NCBI RefSeq assembly: GCF_043757465.1
Contig: NZ_JAYVPL010000131.1
Location: 46,381 to 110,380, forward strand
Origin: Armatimonas sp043757465
GTDB taxonomy: Bacteria; Armatimonadota; Armatimonadia; Armatimonadales; Armatimonadaceae
Length of the DNA stretch: 64,000 bases
Reading direction: 5' to 3'
A model generated the notes under the pieces. It worked only from the letters and a program-made list of their open reading frames with translations. It did no database searches and was not told where the DNA came from. Made by a program: the position numbers and the translations under genes. Positions 49,386 to 57,203 of this stretch are shown one piece after another; the first letter of the stretch is position 1; every line of letters begins with the position of its first letter.

Positions 49386-50581
49386 TGACAACTACAGAAG
49401 CAACGAAAACGGGAGCTGATGCCCGGCTCTGGGATCAGTCCCATGTGATGACGACTTACGCACGTCAGCCGATTGAGTTGGTGCGTGGCGAGGGCTGCTG
49501 GCTCTTCGACAGTGACGGCAAGCGCTATTTGGACTTCCTCGCTGGAATCGCGGTCTGCTCCGTGGGGCACGCGCATCCGTATCTCACAAAAGCGATTTCG
49601 GACCAGGCGGCGACACTTATGCATGCAAGCAACCTCTACCTCACCCAACCCCAGGCGCGGCTGGCGCGGCGGCTAATGGAGCTCTCGGACTTTGAGCGGG
49701 TGTTCTTCTGCAACTCCGGCGCGGAGGCAATCGAGGCGGCGATCAAGCTGTCACGTAAGTATGGCAGGGCGATTGCCCAGAGCAAGGTGCGGATCGTCAC
49801 GGCGATCAACTCGTTTCACGGGCGAACACTGGCGGCAGTGACGGCAACGGGCCAGCCCAAGTACCACGAGCCGTTTGCGCCCCTCCCGCCCGGCTTTGAC
49901 TATGTGCCGTTCAATGACTTAGAGGCACTAGAGGCCATCATCACCGATGACACCTGTGCGGTGCTTTTAGAGCCGATTCAAGGTGAGAGCGGGGTGCATC
50001 CGGCGACCCTGGAGTACTTAACCAAAGCGCGAGAGCTCTGTGATAAACACAAGGCACTGCTGATCCTCGATGAGGTGCAGACCGGCGTGGGGCGGACGGG
50101 GAAGATGTGGGCCTACCAACAGTACGGTGTCGTTCCCGATGTCATGACGCTCGCTAAGGGCCTGGGCGGGGGCGTGCCGATTGGCGCGTGCCTCGCCCGA
50201 GGAGCCGCCGCCGAGACCCTCAAGCCCGGCGACCACGGCTCCACTTTTGCGGGTAACCCTCTGTGCACCGCCGCCGCCAATGCCGTCTTAGATATTCTCG
50301 CTGATGAGCGCCTGACCCAGAACGCCGCGACAGTTGGGGCCCATCTCAAAGAGCGACTCAAGCCGCTCGGGGCACCACGTGGCATGGGGCTGATGATCGG
50401 GCTGGAACTGGACAAGCCGATTGCTAAGAAAGTGGTCGCAGAAGCACTCGCACTGGGCCTGATTATCAACGCCACCGGAGATACCACACTGCGAATCATC
50501 CCCCCGCTGATCCTCACCAAGGAATTAGCCGACGAAGGGGTGAAACTTCTGGAACAAGCGATTGAGAAAGCAACGGAATAA
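49385..50581 (+). CDS. argD: Acetylornithine aminotransferase
   Basis: A 398-residue class-III PLP aminotransferase, fourth step of arginine synthesis. Conserved blocks: GCWLFDSDGKRYLDFLAGIAVCSVGHAHP, FCNSGAEAIEAAIKLSRKYG, FHGRTLAAVTATGQPKYHEPFAPLPPGF, LEPIQGESGVHPAT, LLILDEVQTGVGRTGKMWAYQQYGV and the PLP-lysine LAKGLGGGVPIGA. GDHGSTFAGNPLCTAAA completes the dimer interface. The length is typical. Confidence 0.95.
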   Translation: MTTTEATKTGADARLWDQSHVMTTYARQPIELVRGEGCWLFDSDGKRYLDFLAGIAVCSVGHAHPYLTKAISDQAATLMHASNLYLTQPQARLARRLMELSDFERVFFCNSGAEAIEAAIKLSRKYGRAIAQSKVRIVTAINSFHGRTLAAVTATGQPKYHEPFAPLPPGFDYVPFNDLEALEAIITDDTCAVLLEPIQGESGVHPATLEYLTKARELCDKHKALLILDEVQTGVGRTGKMWAYQQYGVVPDVMTLAKGLGGGVPIGACLARGAAAETLKPGDHGSTFAGNPLCTAAANAVLDILADERLTQNAATVGAHLKERLKPLGAPRGMGLMIGLELDKPIAKKVVAEALALGLIINATGDTTLRIIPPLILTKELADEGVKLLEQAIEKATE

Positions 50582-50584
50582 TTC

Positions 50585-51985
50585 ATGGCGATTCAATTTA
50601 CACGAAACGGACGAAAAGCGATGCTCTGGGCGCAGGTTGAGGCCATGCGACGGGGTGATATCTATGTGGAGCGGGAGCACTTGCTACTCGGGCTCTTGCA
50701 CGGGGAGGAGACCAGTGCTTTGCAGCTTCTCGCGCGCATCGGCTATGCCCCCGAGGAGCTACGGATGCGTATCTCCGGTCTGCTGAAACCTGAGAATGGC
50801 GCGGCCCGCACCGAGTCGGCCACGCTCTCGCCGGGAGCTAAGCAGGTTGTTGAGCAGGCGCGGCGCGAGACCGAGTCCACGGGACATGACTATGTAGGCA
50901 CAGAGCATCTTCTGCTAGCGCTGCTCCACGAGGCACCCGCGAGCGTTGAGAGCGTCGGGCTAAGCTATGAAGGGGTCGCCCAAGCGCTCTCGTCGGGGCT
51001 GGCGGGCGCCCTCACGGAGGAGTTCAATCCTGCTCCGCTTGTTGCGCCCACTCGGCTCACGCCCCGTGCGAGCTTCCTCAAAGGCCGACACTTTCTGTCA
51101 GTCAACGACCTGAGCACGGAGGAGATCGAGCAGCTCTTTGACTTAACGCGGGAGATCAAGCTCGGGAAGGCGCAGAATGTGGCATCGGGCAAGTGCGCCG
51201 CGCTTCTCTTTGAGAAACCCAGCCTGCGCACCAAGCTCTCGTTCTCGGTGGGAATGAGTCGGCTTGGGGGCCAAGCGCTGTATTTTGCAAAGGAAGAGGT
51301 GGGCCTGGGTCACCGAGAGTCTGTGAAAGATGCCGCGCGGGTGCTCTCGCGCATGGTGGACGTGATTATTATTCGGACTTTTGACCATCGCAATATTGTC
51401 GAGCTGGCCCACTATGCCAGTGTTCCCGTGATCAATGCACTGACAGACCTTGAGCATCCCTGTCAGGCACTGGCAGATTTTTATACGATCTTGGAGTACC
51501 GTTCCGAGACCCGGGGCCAGAAGCTGGTCTATATCGGCGATGGCTGTAATACCGCAATTAGCTTAATGCTGCTTGCGCCACGCCTCGGGACGCACTTCAC
51601 GCTGGCCTGTCCGCCCGGCTACGAGCCGCCTGCGCCTCTGATCGCGCAGGCTCGGGAGCTGGCCGCCTGGCATAGCACCACGTTTGAGATAAGCCACGAC
51701 CCCGTAGCCGCCTCTAACGATGCCGATATCCTCTACACCGATGTCTGGACTTCGATGGGGCAAGAGGACGAGAAGGCCAAGCGTCTCGCCGATTTTGCGG
51801 GCTTCCAGATCGGCGCAAAAACGCTCAGAGAAGCCAAAGAGGACGCTTTAATTCTGCACTGCCTGCCCGCTCACTATGGCGAGGAGATCACCGAGGACGC
51901 CGTGGACAGTCCGCAGTCGGGCATCTTCGACCAGGCTGAAAATCGCCTCCACGTGCAGCAGGCACTTCTGGCTGCGGTATTGTAG
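50585..51985 (+). CDS. argF: Clp N-terminal domain fused to ornithine carbamoyltransferase
   Basis: A 466-residue fusion. Residues 1-145 are a complete double Clp_N domain: FTRNGRKAMLWAQVEAMRRGDIYVEREHLLLGLL (repeat 1) and LSPGAKQVVEQARRETESTGHDYVGTEHLLLALL (repeat 2), as in ClpC. After a linker, residues 162-466 are an OTCase: FLKGRHFLSVNDLS, carbamoyl-phosphate site FEKPSLRTKLSFSVGMSRLGG, ALTDLEHPCQALADF, YTDVWTSMGQE and HCLPAHYGEEIT with the ornithine-side Cys. Glu31 and Glu107 align with the two guanidinium-binding Glu residues of Bacillus ClpC. It is one continuous frame without Walker motifs, so there is no chaperone ATPase. It starts 3 nt after argD. It should make citrulline; the extra domain may sense phospho-arginine or recruit partners. 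Confidence 0.92.
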   Translation: MAIQFTRNGRKAMLWAQVEAMRRGDIYVEREHLLLGLLHGEETSALQLLARIGYAPEELRMRISGLLKPENGAARTESATLSPGAKQVVEQARRETESTGHDYVGTEHLLLALLHEAPASVESVGLSYEGVAQALSSGLAGALTEEFNPAPLVAPTRLTPRASFLKGRHFLSVNDLSTEEIEQLFDLTREIKLGKAQNVASGKCAALLFEKPSLRTKLSFSVGMSRLGGQALYFAKEEVGLGHRESVKDAARVLSRMVDVIIIRTFDHRNIVELAHYASVPVINALTDLEHPCQALADFYTILEYRSETRGQKLVYIGDGCNTAISLMLLAPRLGTHFTLACPPGYEPPAPLIAQARELAAWHSTTFEISHDPVAASNDADILYTDVWTSMGQEDEKAKRLADFAGFQIGAKTLREAKEDALILHCLPAHYGEEITEDAVDSPQSGIFDQAENRLHVQQALLAAVL

Positions 51986-52050
51986 CAGTGATATTTCCCA
52001 CTGTAACCTAGATAGGGTACGGTGGTTCTATTGAGAGGAGAATTGATATT

Positions 52051-52236
52051 ATGCAACGACAGCAGCTACAAAAACTACAGAGTAACAAGTTGGTTCAGTG
52101 GGGAATGCTCTTTTTGGTGGGGGGAATCGCTATTCAGTTGGTCATTACCCTTGCAAGGCTACTTTCACCCTTTACGGGTTGGGCAATCTTAGCGGGGATT
52201 ATTCTGATTGTGGTGGGGCTGATTCGCGGGAAGTAG
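52051..52236 (+). CDS. Small membrane protein, unknown function
   Basis: A 61-residue protein with two hydrophobic segments (WGMLFLVGGIAIQLVITLARLL and WAILAGIILIVVGLIR) and a glutamine-rich N-terminus. GAGGAG lies 11 nt before the ATG. The last 38 bp overlap the convergent serine hydrolase gene. It may be the last gene of the arg transcript or independent; no terminator is visible between it and argF. Confidence 0.55.
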   Translation: MQRQQLQKLQSNKLVQWGMLFLVGGIAIQLVITLARLLSPFTGWAILAGIILIVVGLIRGK

Positions 52237-53599
52237 CCTTTGAAGCGACTTGAGCTCTAGCTCCCACCAGTGGCGCGAACTCCGTGGGGCCGAAGCTGGC
52301 GTTGAGCGAGTACTGGAAAGTGACGCTCTCGCCCTCAAACGTGCAGAGAACCTCCGCGATAAAGGGGGTCTCGACCGAGCACAGGCGCAGGGTGAGGGTT
52401 GTGCGGTCTTCACTCCAGGCGGCGGCTCCTGAGGTTTCGTGGGGCTTGCCATGCCACTGGCGGAAGCTCGTCTCGCCGAGAAGCCACATTCCAAAGCCAC
52501 CGCTAAGCGTGTGGTCATCGAGCGTGAGCGTGAGCTGCGACTCCGTGCTCTCGAGACGCAGGCTCTTGAGACCCTGGTCGTTGGCGGGGAAGCTGTAGGC
52601 GCTGGAGAAGACGTGCCCGGCTCCGGTGGGCCGATGTAGCTCACGCCGTGCCCCGAACGCGGGCAGAATGTGCTTCCAGACCTGGTTCAGAACCTCCTGC
52701 ATGTTCTTCACGCCCGACGTGATCGCGAGCACGGCGTTCTGCTCCGGGAAGACCACGCAGTACTGACCAAATGCGCCGTCACCACGGTACGCACCGTGCT
52801 GGCAGCGCCAGAACTGGAAGCCGTAGCCCTGCGCCCAGTCGCTGGCGGGGTCATCGCCGTTGGAGATGTGCTTGCGGGTGGCATTGCGAACCCAGCCCTC
52901 GGGCAGGAGCCGCACCCCGTTCCAGAGGCCATCGCTCAGGTAGAGCTGGCCGAACTTGGCGATATCTTCCGTACGGACACTCAGCCCCCAGCCGCCCACA
53001 TCCATTCCCAGCGGGCACTGCTCCCAGGTCGGGCTCTCGATTCCCAGCGGCACAAACAGACGCGGCGTGAGGTAGCTCAGGAGCCGCTCGCCGGTGAGCT
53101 TGTGCAAAATCGCCGAGAGCATATACGTCGCAAGGCTGTTGTAGAGAAAGTGCGTCCCCGGTGCATGGGGAACGGCGGCGGCGAGGAAAGACTTCACCCA
53201 ATTATTTGTCTCGCTACGCAGCCCGCTCATCGGCTCGACCGCGTGCCCTGTGGACATGGTCAGCAGGTCGTGCACCCGCATCGCCGCTAAGTTCTCCGAG
53301 ATCGTTTCGGGCGTGCTCTCCGGGAAGAATGAGATCACTTTATCGTCGAGGCTCAGCCGTCCCTCACCCACCGCCAGCCCGACTGCCGTGGCCGTGAAGC
53401 TCTTGGAGAGGGAAAAGAGCATGTGCGGCTTCGCAGGCGTGTACGGATGCCACCAGCTCTCAGCAATCACCCTGCCGTGGCGCAGGAGCATCACACTGTG
53501 CAGCTCCAGCCCGGCGCTTTGGCAGTGTGCCAGAAACGCGGCGATACCAGATGACGAAACACCCTGCGCTTCGGGCGTGCTACGGGGAAGAGTGGTCAT
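52199..53599 (-). CDS. Serine hydrolase, class C beta-lactamase family
   Basis: A 466-residue protein without a signal peptide. The SxxK nucleophile motif is LFSLSKSFTATAVGLAV (about residue 66), and the Tyr-containing second motif is FLYNSLATYMLSAILHKLTGERLLSYL (YNS). The third-motif region is WRCQHGAYRGDGAFGQYCVVFPEQNAVLAI. The C-terminal 120 residues are a beta-rich extension, as in esterase/D-aminopeptidase members. It is probably a cytoplasmic esterase or peptidase rather than a resistance enzyme. It overlaps the aminotransferase gene by 4 nt. Confidence 0.85.
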   Translation of the reverse strand: MTTLPRSTPEAQGVSSSGIAAFLAHCQSAGLELHSVMLLRHGRVIAESWWHPYTPAKPHMLFSLSKSFTATAVGLAVGEGRLSLDDKVISFFPESTPETISENLAAMRVHDLLTMSTGHAVEPMSGLRSETNNWVKSFLAAAVPHAPGTHFLYNSLATYMLSAILHKLTGERLLSYLTPRLFVPLGIESPTWEQCPLGMDVGGWGLSVRTEDIAKFGQLYLSDGLWNGVRLLPEGWVRNATRKHISNGDDPASDWAQGYGFQFWRCQHGAYRGDGAFGQYCVVFPEQNAVLAITSGVKNMQEVLNQVWKHILPAFGARRELHRPTGAGHVFSSAYSFPANDQGLKSLRLESTESQLTLTLDDHTLSGGFGMWLLGETSFRQWHGKPHETSGAAAWSEDRTTLTLRLCSVETPFIAEVLCTFEGESVTFQYSLNASFGPTEFAPLVGARAQVASKATSRESAPPQSE

Positions 53600-54765
53600 T
53601 CGCCCATTGTACCCAAGCGCTCTAAAAATCGGCCCATGCGCTCTAAAGCCTCCGTGAGCTTACTTGTGGCGGTGGCGTAGCAGCAGCGGACGTGGCCGAT
53701 GCCGCCGTCGCCAAAGACATCACCGGGGACGACCAAGACTCTCTCTTCGCGTAGCAAGCGCTCGGCGAACTCCTCGGAGGTGAGGCCCGTTTTTTCGATA
53801 CTCGGGAAGGCGTAGAACGCACCGCCGGGCAGGCGGCACTCCAGGCCCAAATCATTCAGGCCCTTGACAAACAAGCGCCGCCGCCTATCATAGTCCGCAA
53901 CCATCTCGGCGGTGTCCTGCTCGGCGTTTTTCAGAGCCTCAATCGCGGCGATCTGCGCGGTGATCGGAGCGCAGAGCATGGTGTACTGATGAATCTTCAT
54001 CATCATCTCGATGATAGGCGCGGGCGCACAGGCATAGCCAATCCGCCAGCCGGTCATGGCGTAGGCTTTGGAGAATCCATTGAGTAGAATTGTCCGCTCT
54101 TTTGCACCCTGGAGCGCCGGAACCGAGACATGCTCGGAGTCGTAGCAGAGCCGATCGTAGATCTCATCGCTGAGGATGTAGAGATCGTTGGCGACAGCGA
54201 TATCCACGACGCGTTGTAGGCCCTCGCGGCTCATGACGGCCCCCGTCGGGTTGGTGGGGTACGAGAGCAAAATAGCCTTGGTCTTCTCCGTGATCCGCTC
54301 CGCGATTGCCTCGGGATGCGTGACGAAACCGTCGCTTGCCCGTGTGGGAACCGGCACGGGAACGCCGCCCGCGAACAGCACACAGGGGGCGTAGCTGACG
54401 TAGCACGGCTCGGGGATCAGCACTTCGTCGCCAGGATTGAGGATCGCACGAAACGCCGTGTCCAGCGCCTCGGAGACCCCCACGGTCACTAATACTTCGG
54501 TGCGTGGGTTCCAGCCCGTTCCGTAGCGCTCGATGTGCTTTGCGACAATCGCCTCTCGAAGTTCCAGAAGTCCATAATTGCTGGTATAGGTAGTGCGGCC
54601 CTTCTCCAGCGAGTAAATTGCGGCCTCCCGGATGCGCCAGGGAGTGACATAATCCGGCTCCCCGACCCCAAGCGAGATCACGTCATCGAGCTCGGCGACG
54701 AGGTCGAAAAACCGACGAATCCCCGATGCCGGGGTGTTCTGCACAATCTGTGAGAGCGATTTCAC
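53596..54765 (-). CDS. Class I/II pyridoxal-phosphate aminotransferase
   Basis: A 389-residue aspartate/alanine-type aminotransferase. Conserved: ISLGVGEPDYVTPW, TYTSNYGLLELREAI, YPTNPTGAVMSREGL (NPTG), YILSDEIYDRLCYD and the PLP-lysine region ILLNGFSKAYAMTGWRIGYACAP. It overlaps the Lrp-type gene upstream by 4 nt, a pairing seen in several Firmicutes and Archaea. It is probably controlled by that regulator. The exact amino donor is not certain. Confidence 0.92.
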   Translation of the reverse strand: MKSLSQIVQNTPASGIRRFFDLVAELDDVISLGVGEPDYVTPWRIREAAIYSLEKGRTTYTSNYGLLELREAIVAKHIERYGTGWNPRTEVLVTVGVSEALDTAFRAILNPGDEVLIPEPCYVSYAPCVLFAGGVPVPVPTRASDGFVTHPEAIAERITEKTKAILLSYPTNPTGAVMSREGLQRVVDIAVANDLYILSDEIYDRLCYDSEHVSVPALQGAKERTILLNGFSKAYAMTGWRIGYACAPAPIIEMMMKIHQYTMLCAPITAQIAAIEALKNAEQDTAEMVADYDRRRRLFVKGLNDLGLECRLPGGAFYAFPSIEKTGLTSEEFAERLLREERVLVVPGDVFGDGGIGHVRCCYATATSKLTEALERMGRFLERLGTMGE

Positions 54766-55244
54766 GGGGTCACCGCCAGTCGCTCATCGGTCGCCACCTC
54801 GCCAAAGATATCACCGTCGTCTTTGTACTTCTTGAGCAGAAAATGCGTCGCTGTGCCGCGCACACCTTCAATGGTTGCTAGTTTCTCCGCCACAAAATTG
54901 GCCACTTCCTGCATCGTCTTGCCCGCGACCACGACCCGAAGATCCTGCGAGCCGGAGACCAGATAGACGCTATGCACCTCGGGATACCGGTAGATGCGCT
55001 CGGCGATTTTATCGTAGCCGGTGCCGCGCTCGGGCTGTGCGGCGACATCAATAAAGGCGTAGACTCGCCCGTCGCCCGCTTTCTCCCAGTCAATGCGCGT
55101 TCGGTACGAGCGAATCACACCCGCGCCCTCCGCCGCAGAGATCGCCGCCGCAACCTCGGCCTCGCTCTTGCCCGTCATGGCTGCAATTTGCGCCGCGCTC
55201 CGGCGGGCATCGTGCTCCAGAATCCGCAACACTTCCAGATTCAT
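54762..55244 (-). CDS. Lrp/AsnC-family transcriptional regulator
   Basis: A 160-residue regulator. The N-terminal winged HTH is compact (EVLRILEHDARRSAAQIAAMTGKSEAEVAAAISAAEGAGVIRSYRTRIDW). A RAM/AsnC effector domain follows: VYAFIDVAAQPERG, YDKIAERIYRYPEVHSVYLVSGSQDLRVVVAGKTMQEVANFVAEKLATIEGVRGTATHFLLKKYK. It is translationally coupled to the aminotransferase (ATGA). Confidence 0.92.
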   Translation of the reverse strand: MNLEVLRILEHDARRSAAQIAAMTGKSEAEVAAAISAAEGAGVIRSYRTRIDWEKAGDGRVYAFIDVAAQPERGTGYDKIAERIYRYPEVHSVYLVSGSQDLRVVVAGKTMQEVANFVAEKLATIEGVRGTATHFLLKKYKDDGDIFGEVATDERLAVTP

Positions 55245-55259
55245 ACTCTCCCCCTAACC

Positions 55260-55293
55260 AAAAAAAGACCGGCTCACTTGCGTGGGCCGGTCG
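55260..55293 (-). terminator. Intrinsic terminator on the minus strand upstream of the Lrp gene
   Basis: Stem GACCGGC / GCCGGTC with inner CAC / GTG pairing, followed on the minus strand by TTTTTTT. It implies a short minus-strand transcript beginning somewhere in 55300-55440. Confidence 0.7.
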
Positions 55294-55311
55294 TCAATCG
55301 TTTCTCTCGCT

Positions 55312-55407
55312 CTAAAGGTTTCCACGCAACTCCGGCATCACACAACGGCCACAGCAGCAGGAGCCGCCGCAGCCAGAAGAGCCGATGCCAGATTTTTTGT
55401 GAAACAC
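55312..55407 (-). CDS. Candidate cysteine-rich small peptide
   Basis: A 31-codon frame from GTG 55407, whose core is GSSGCGGSCCCGRC (five cysteines in a stretch of eleven residues). GGAG lies 7 nt upstream, a TACACT box is at 55421-55426 (minus strand) and the terminator at 55260-55293 closes the unit. The same transcript also has an overlapping GTG (55412) frame giving a 24-residue hydrophobic Ala/Val-rich peptide. I cannot decide which, if either, is made; it could be a metal-binding peptide or a non-coding RNA. Confidence 0.35.
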   Translation of the reverse strand: MFHKKSGIGSSGCGGSCCCGRCVMPELRGNL

Positions 55408-55440
55408 CTCACTGCTCCGCAGTGTACCATAGAGAAAGCC

Positions 55441-55860
55441 ATGTTCACTACTAGCACCGACAAAACACTTTTGGATTTCCCCACGATCCACCACTATCTC
55501 TCCCAGGACTCCTACTGGGCACAGGGAATCCCTGAGGAGATCGAGCGACGCGCCATCGAAAACTCCGTCTGCTTTGGAGTCTATGTGGAAGAAACACACC
55601 AGCAGGTCGGCTTCGCCCGGCTCATCACGGACCACGCCACTTTTGCCTATGTCTGCGATGTGTTTATTGTCCCCGCGTTTCAGGGCCAGAGCCTAGGCAA
55701 GCAGCTTATGGCGGCGATTGAGACCTATCTCTTGCCCTGGGGCTGCCGCCGCTGGGGCTTAGTCACCAAAGATGCCCACGGTCTCTACGAGCAGTTTGGC
55801 TTCGAAGTCGAAAACAACGGGCGCTGGATGACCCGCAAATTCCCCGCTGTGTATCGCTAG
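55441..55860 (+). CDS. GNAT-family acetyltransferase
   Basis: A 139-residue GNAT protein from ATG 55441: YWAQGIPEEIERRAIENSVCFGVYVEETHQQVGFARLITDHATFAYVCDVFIVPAFQGQSLGKQLMAAIETYL, with the acetyl-CoA loop QGQSLGK, then LVTKDAHGLYEQFGFEV. Typical of small cytosolic aminoacyl/antibiotic-type GNATs; the substrate is unknown. The frame is open upstream to 55282, but that part opposes the putative small gene and has no homology. Confidence 0.82.
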   Translation: MFTTSTDKTLLDFPTIHHYLSQDSYWAQGIPEEIERRAIENSVCFGVYVEETHQQVGFARLITDHATFAYVCDVFIVPAFQGQSLGKQLMAAIETYLLPWGCRRWGLVTKDAHGLYEQFGFEVENNGRWMTRKFPAVYR

Positions 55861-55873
55861 ACTCGATTAGACC

Positions 55874-56141
55874 GCCCCGTTTGTGTTCTCGCCCCCATGA
55901 ACGGGGGCGTCTTTTTGACGGCTTCGCCGACACGAAGGCCACTTCGGGCCATATTGGGTCTGCCCACAAAAAAGAAAAAATCGTACGAGCCGTTTTCGCG
56001 AATCCTTTTCGTGCCCCAGATGTTCCAAAAAACAGCAGGAAAACCCCGTGAACAGATCCCCATGGGCGGCACGCCCTTCGTGTCCGAGGAACGAGGACAA
56101 TAAGACGCCCCCGTTCATGGGGGCGAAAACACAAACGGGGC
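55874..56141. repeat. Palindromic inverted-repeat element, copy 2 (REPIN/MITE-like)
   Basis: A 268-bp element filling most of the 318-bp gap between two convergent genes. The core ends at 55890 and 56125 are the same 20-bp hairpins as in copy 1 (13867-14012). Inner motifs CGACACGAAGGCCACTTCGG (left) and CCCTTCGTGTCCGAGG (right) are also shared. Here the inverted repeat extends outward by GCCCCGTTTGTGTT (55874-55887) and its complement (56128-56141). The centre (about 55955-56060, with an A-run) has no counterpart in copy 1. No transposase is encoded. Confidence 0.8.
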
Positions 56142-56178
56142 GAAACACACGACGCGAAACTAAAACGCGGGCGAGATT

Positions 56179-57123
56179 CTAATATCCCAGCTCCGGGTTG
56201 ACAATATTCTTCAGCGGCTCACCCGCCTGCATCCGGCGCACTTGCTCGGCCACTAAAGCCGCGAGGCGCTCGGCGACGGTGTCGGTCTGGCCGCCGGTGT
56301 GGGGGGTGATGAGCACATTGTCTAGCTCCCACCAGGGGGAGTTCGGGGGAAGCGGCTCGTCCTCGAAGACATCCAGGCCCGCGCCCGCCAGCCATTTATT
56401 TTTGAGCGCCTTCCAGACATATTTTTCATCAATCAAGCCGCCACGCCCAATATTGAACAGATAAGTCCCCCTCTGCACGATCTCAATCTCGTCCTCGCCA
56501 AAGAACCAGCGCGTGGACGGCGTGAGCGGGAGCGCGAGCACAATCATGTTGCTACGCAGAACCAGCTCGTGGTACTGCAAGTGCGACAAGACCACATCAA
56601 AGCCCTCGGCGGGGAGCTCGGGGTTGCGCCTGAGGCCGATGGTATTCATTCCAAAGGCTTTACAGCGGGTCGCGATTCCCTGCCCAATCTGCCCCGCTCC
56701 CACAATTCCGACGGTCTTGCCTTCGAGCTGAAACCCTGACTGCGCGATGCCCCAGTGTTTTTCTTTCTGTGCCAGTGTGCTTGCGGGAATCTGCCGCGCG
56801 ACGGCCAGCATCAGCGCCAGCACATGCTCCGCGCAAGCGCTCGCATGGACATCCGAGCCTGTCACCACTTGCACGCCGCTTTCAAATAATTCCGGGTAGA
56901 GCTTGCCATCCACGCCCGCGCTCGTGATCTGCACCACTTTGAGCTTCGGCAACCGCGTCAGAAGCTCTGGCTCCAGCTTCGCCGTCACCACCAGCTCAGA
57001 TTCGGCCAGCGCTTTTTCGTCGGGGGCTTTCGGGTCGCTGAAGTGCAGAACAACCGATTCGCCAAGCGCCTCGGTGAGGGCCTCGCGGAGCTTCGTGCTG
57101 GTAGAAAGACAGAGAACATGCAT
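56179..57123 (-). CDS. D-isomer-specific 2-hydroxyacid dehydrogenase
   Basis: A 314-residue NAD(P)-dependent dehydrogenase. NAD-binding: LEGKTVGIVGAGQIGQGIATRCKAFG. Catalytic set: Arg in FNIGRGGLIDE, Glu in AGLDVFEDEPLPPNSPWW and His in NVLITPHTGG. HASACAEHVLALMLAVAR is the conserved helix before the nucleotide domain. It is of glyoxylate/hydroxypyruvate-reductase or phosphoglycerate-dehydrogenase-like type; which acid it uses is unknown. It is a single gene. Confidence 0.92.
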   Translation of the reverse strand: MHVLCLSTSTKLREALTEALGESVVLHFSDPKAPDEKALAESELVVTAKLEPELLTRLPKLKVVQITSAGVDGKLYPELFESGVQVVTGSDVHASACAEHVLALMLAVARQIPASTLAQKEKHWGIAQSGFQLEGKTVGIVGAGQIGQGIATRCKAFGMNTIGLRRNPELPAEGFDVVLSHLQYHELVLRSNMIVLALPLTPSTRWFFGEDEIEIVQRGTYLFNIGRGGLIDEKYVWKALKNKWLAGAGLDVFEDEPLPPNSPWWELDNVLITPHTGGQTDTVAERLAALVAEQVRRMQAGEPLKNIVNPELGY

Positions 57124-57203
57124 GGCTTGATTGTACCCGCGCCCCGCAGATTGAAAGAGGGGACAGGATTTTTAGGGGGTATCGGTGAACATGGCCTTAC
57201 TCT

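Noticed and set aside
52670..53290. 206-codon plus-strand open frame inside the serine hydrolase gene
   Set aside because: Shadow of a G+C-rich gene with an obvious SxxK hydrolase on the other strand; no homology features.
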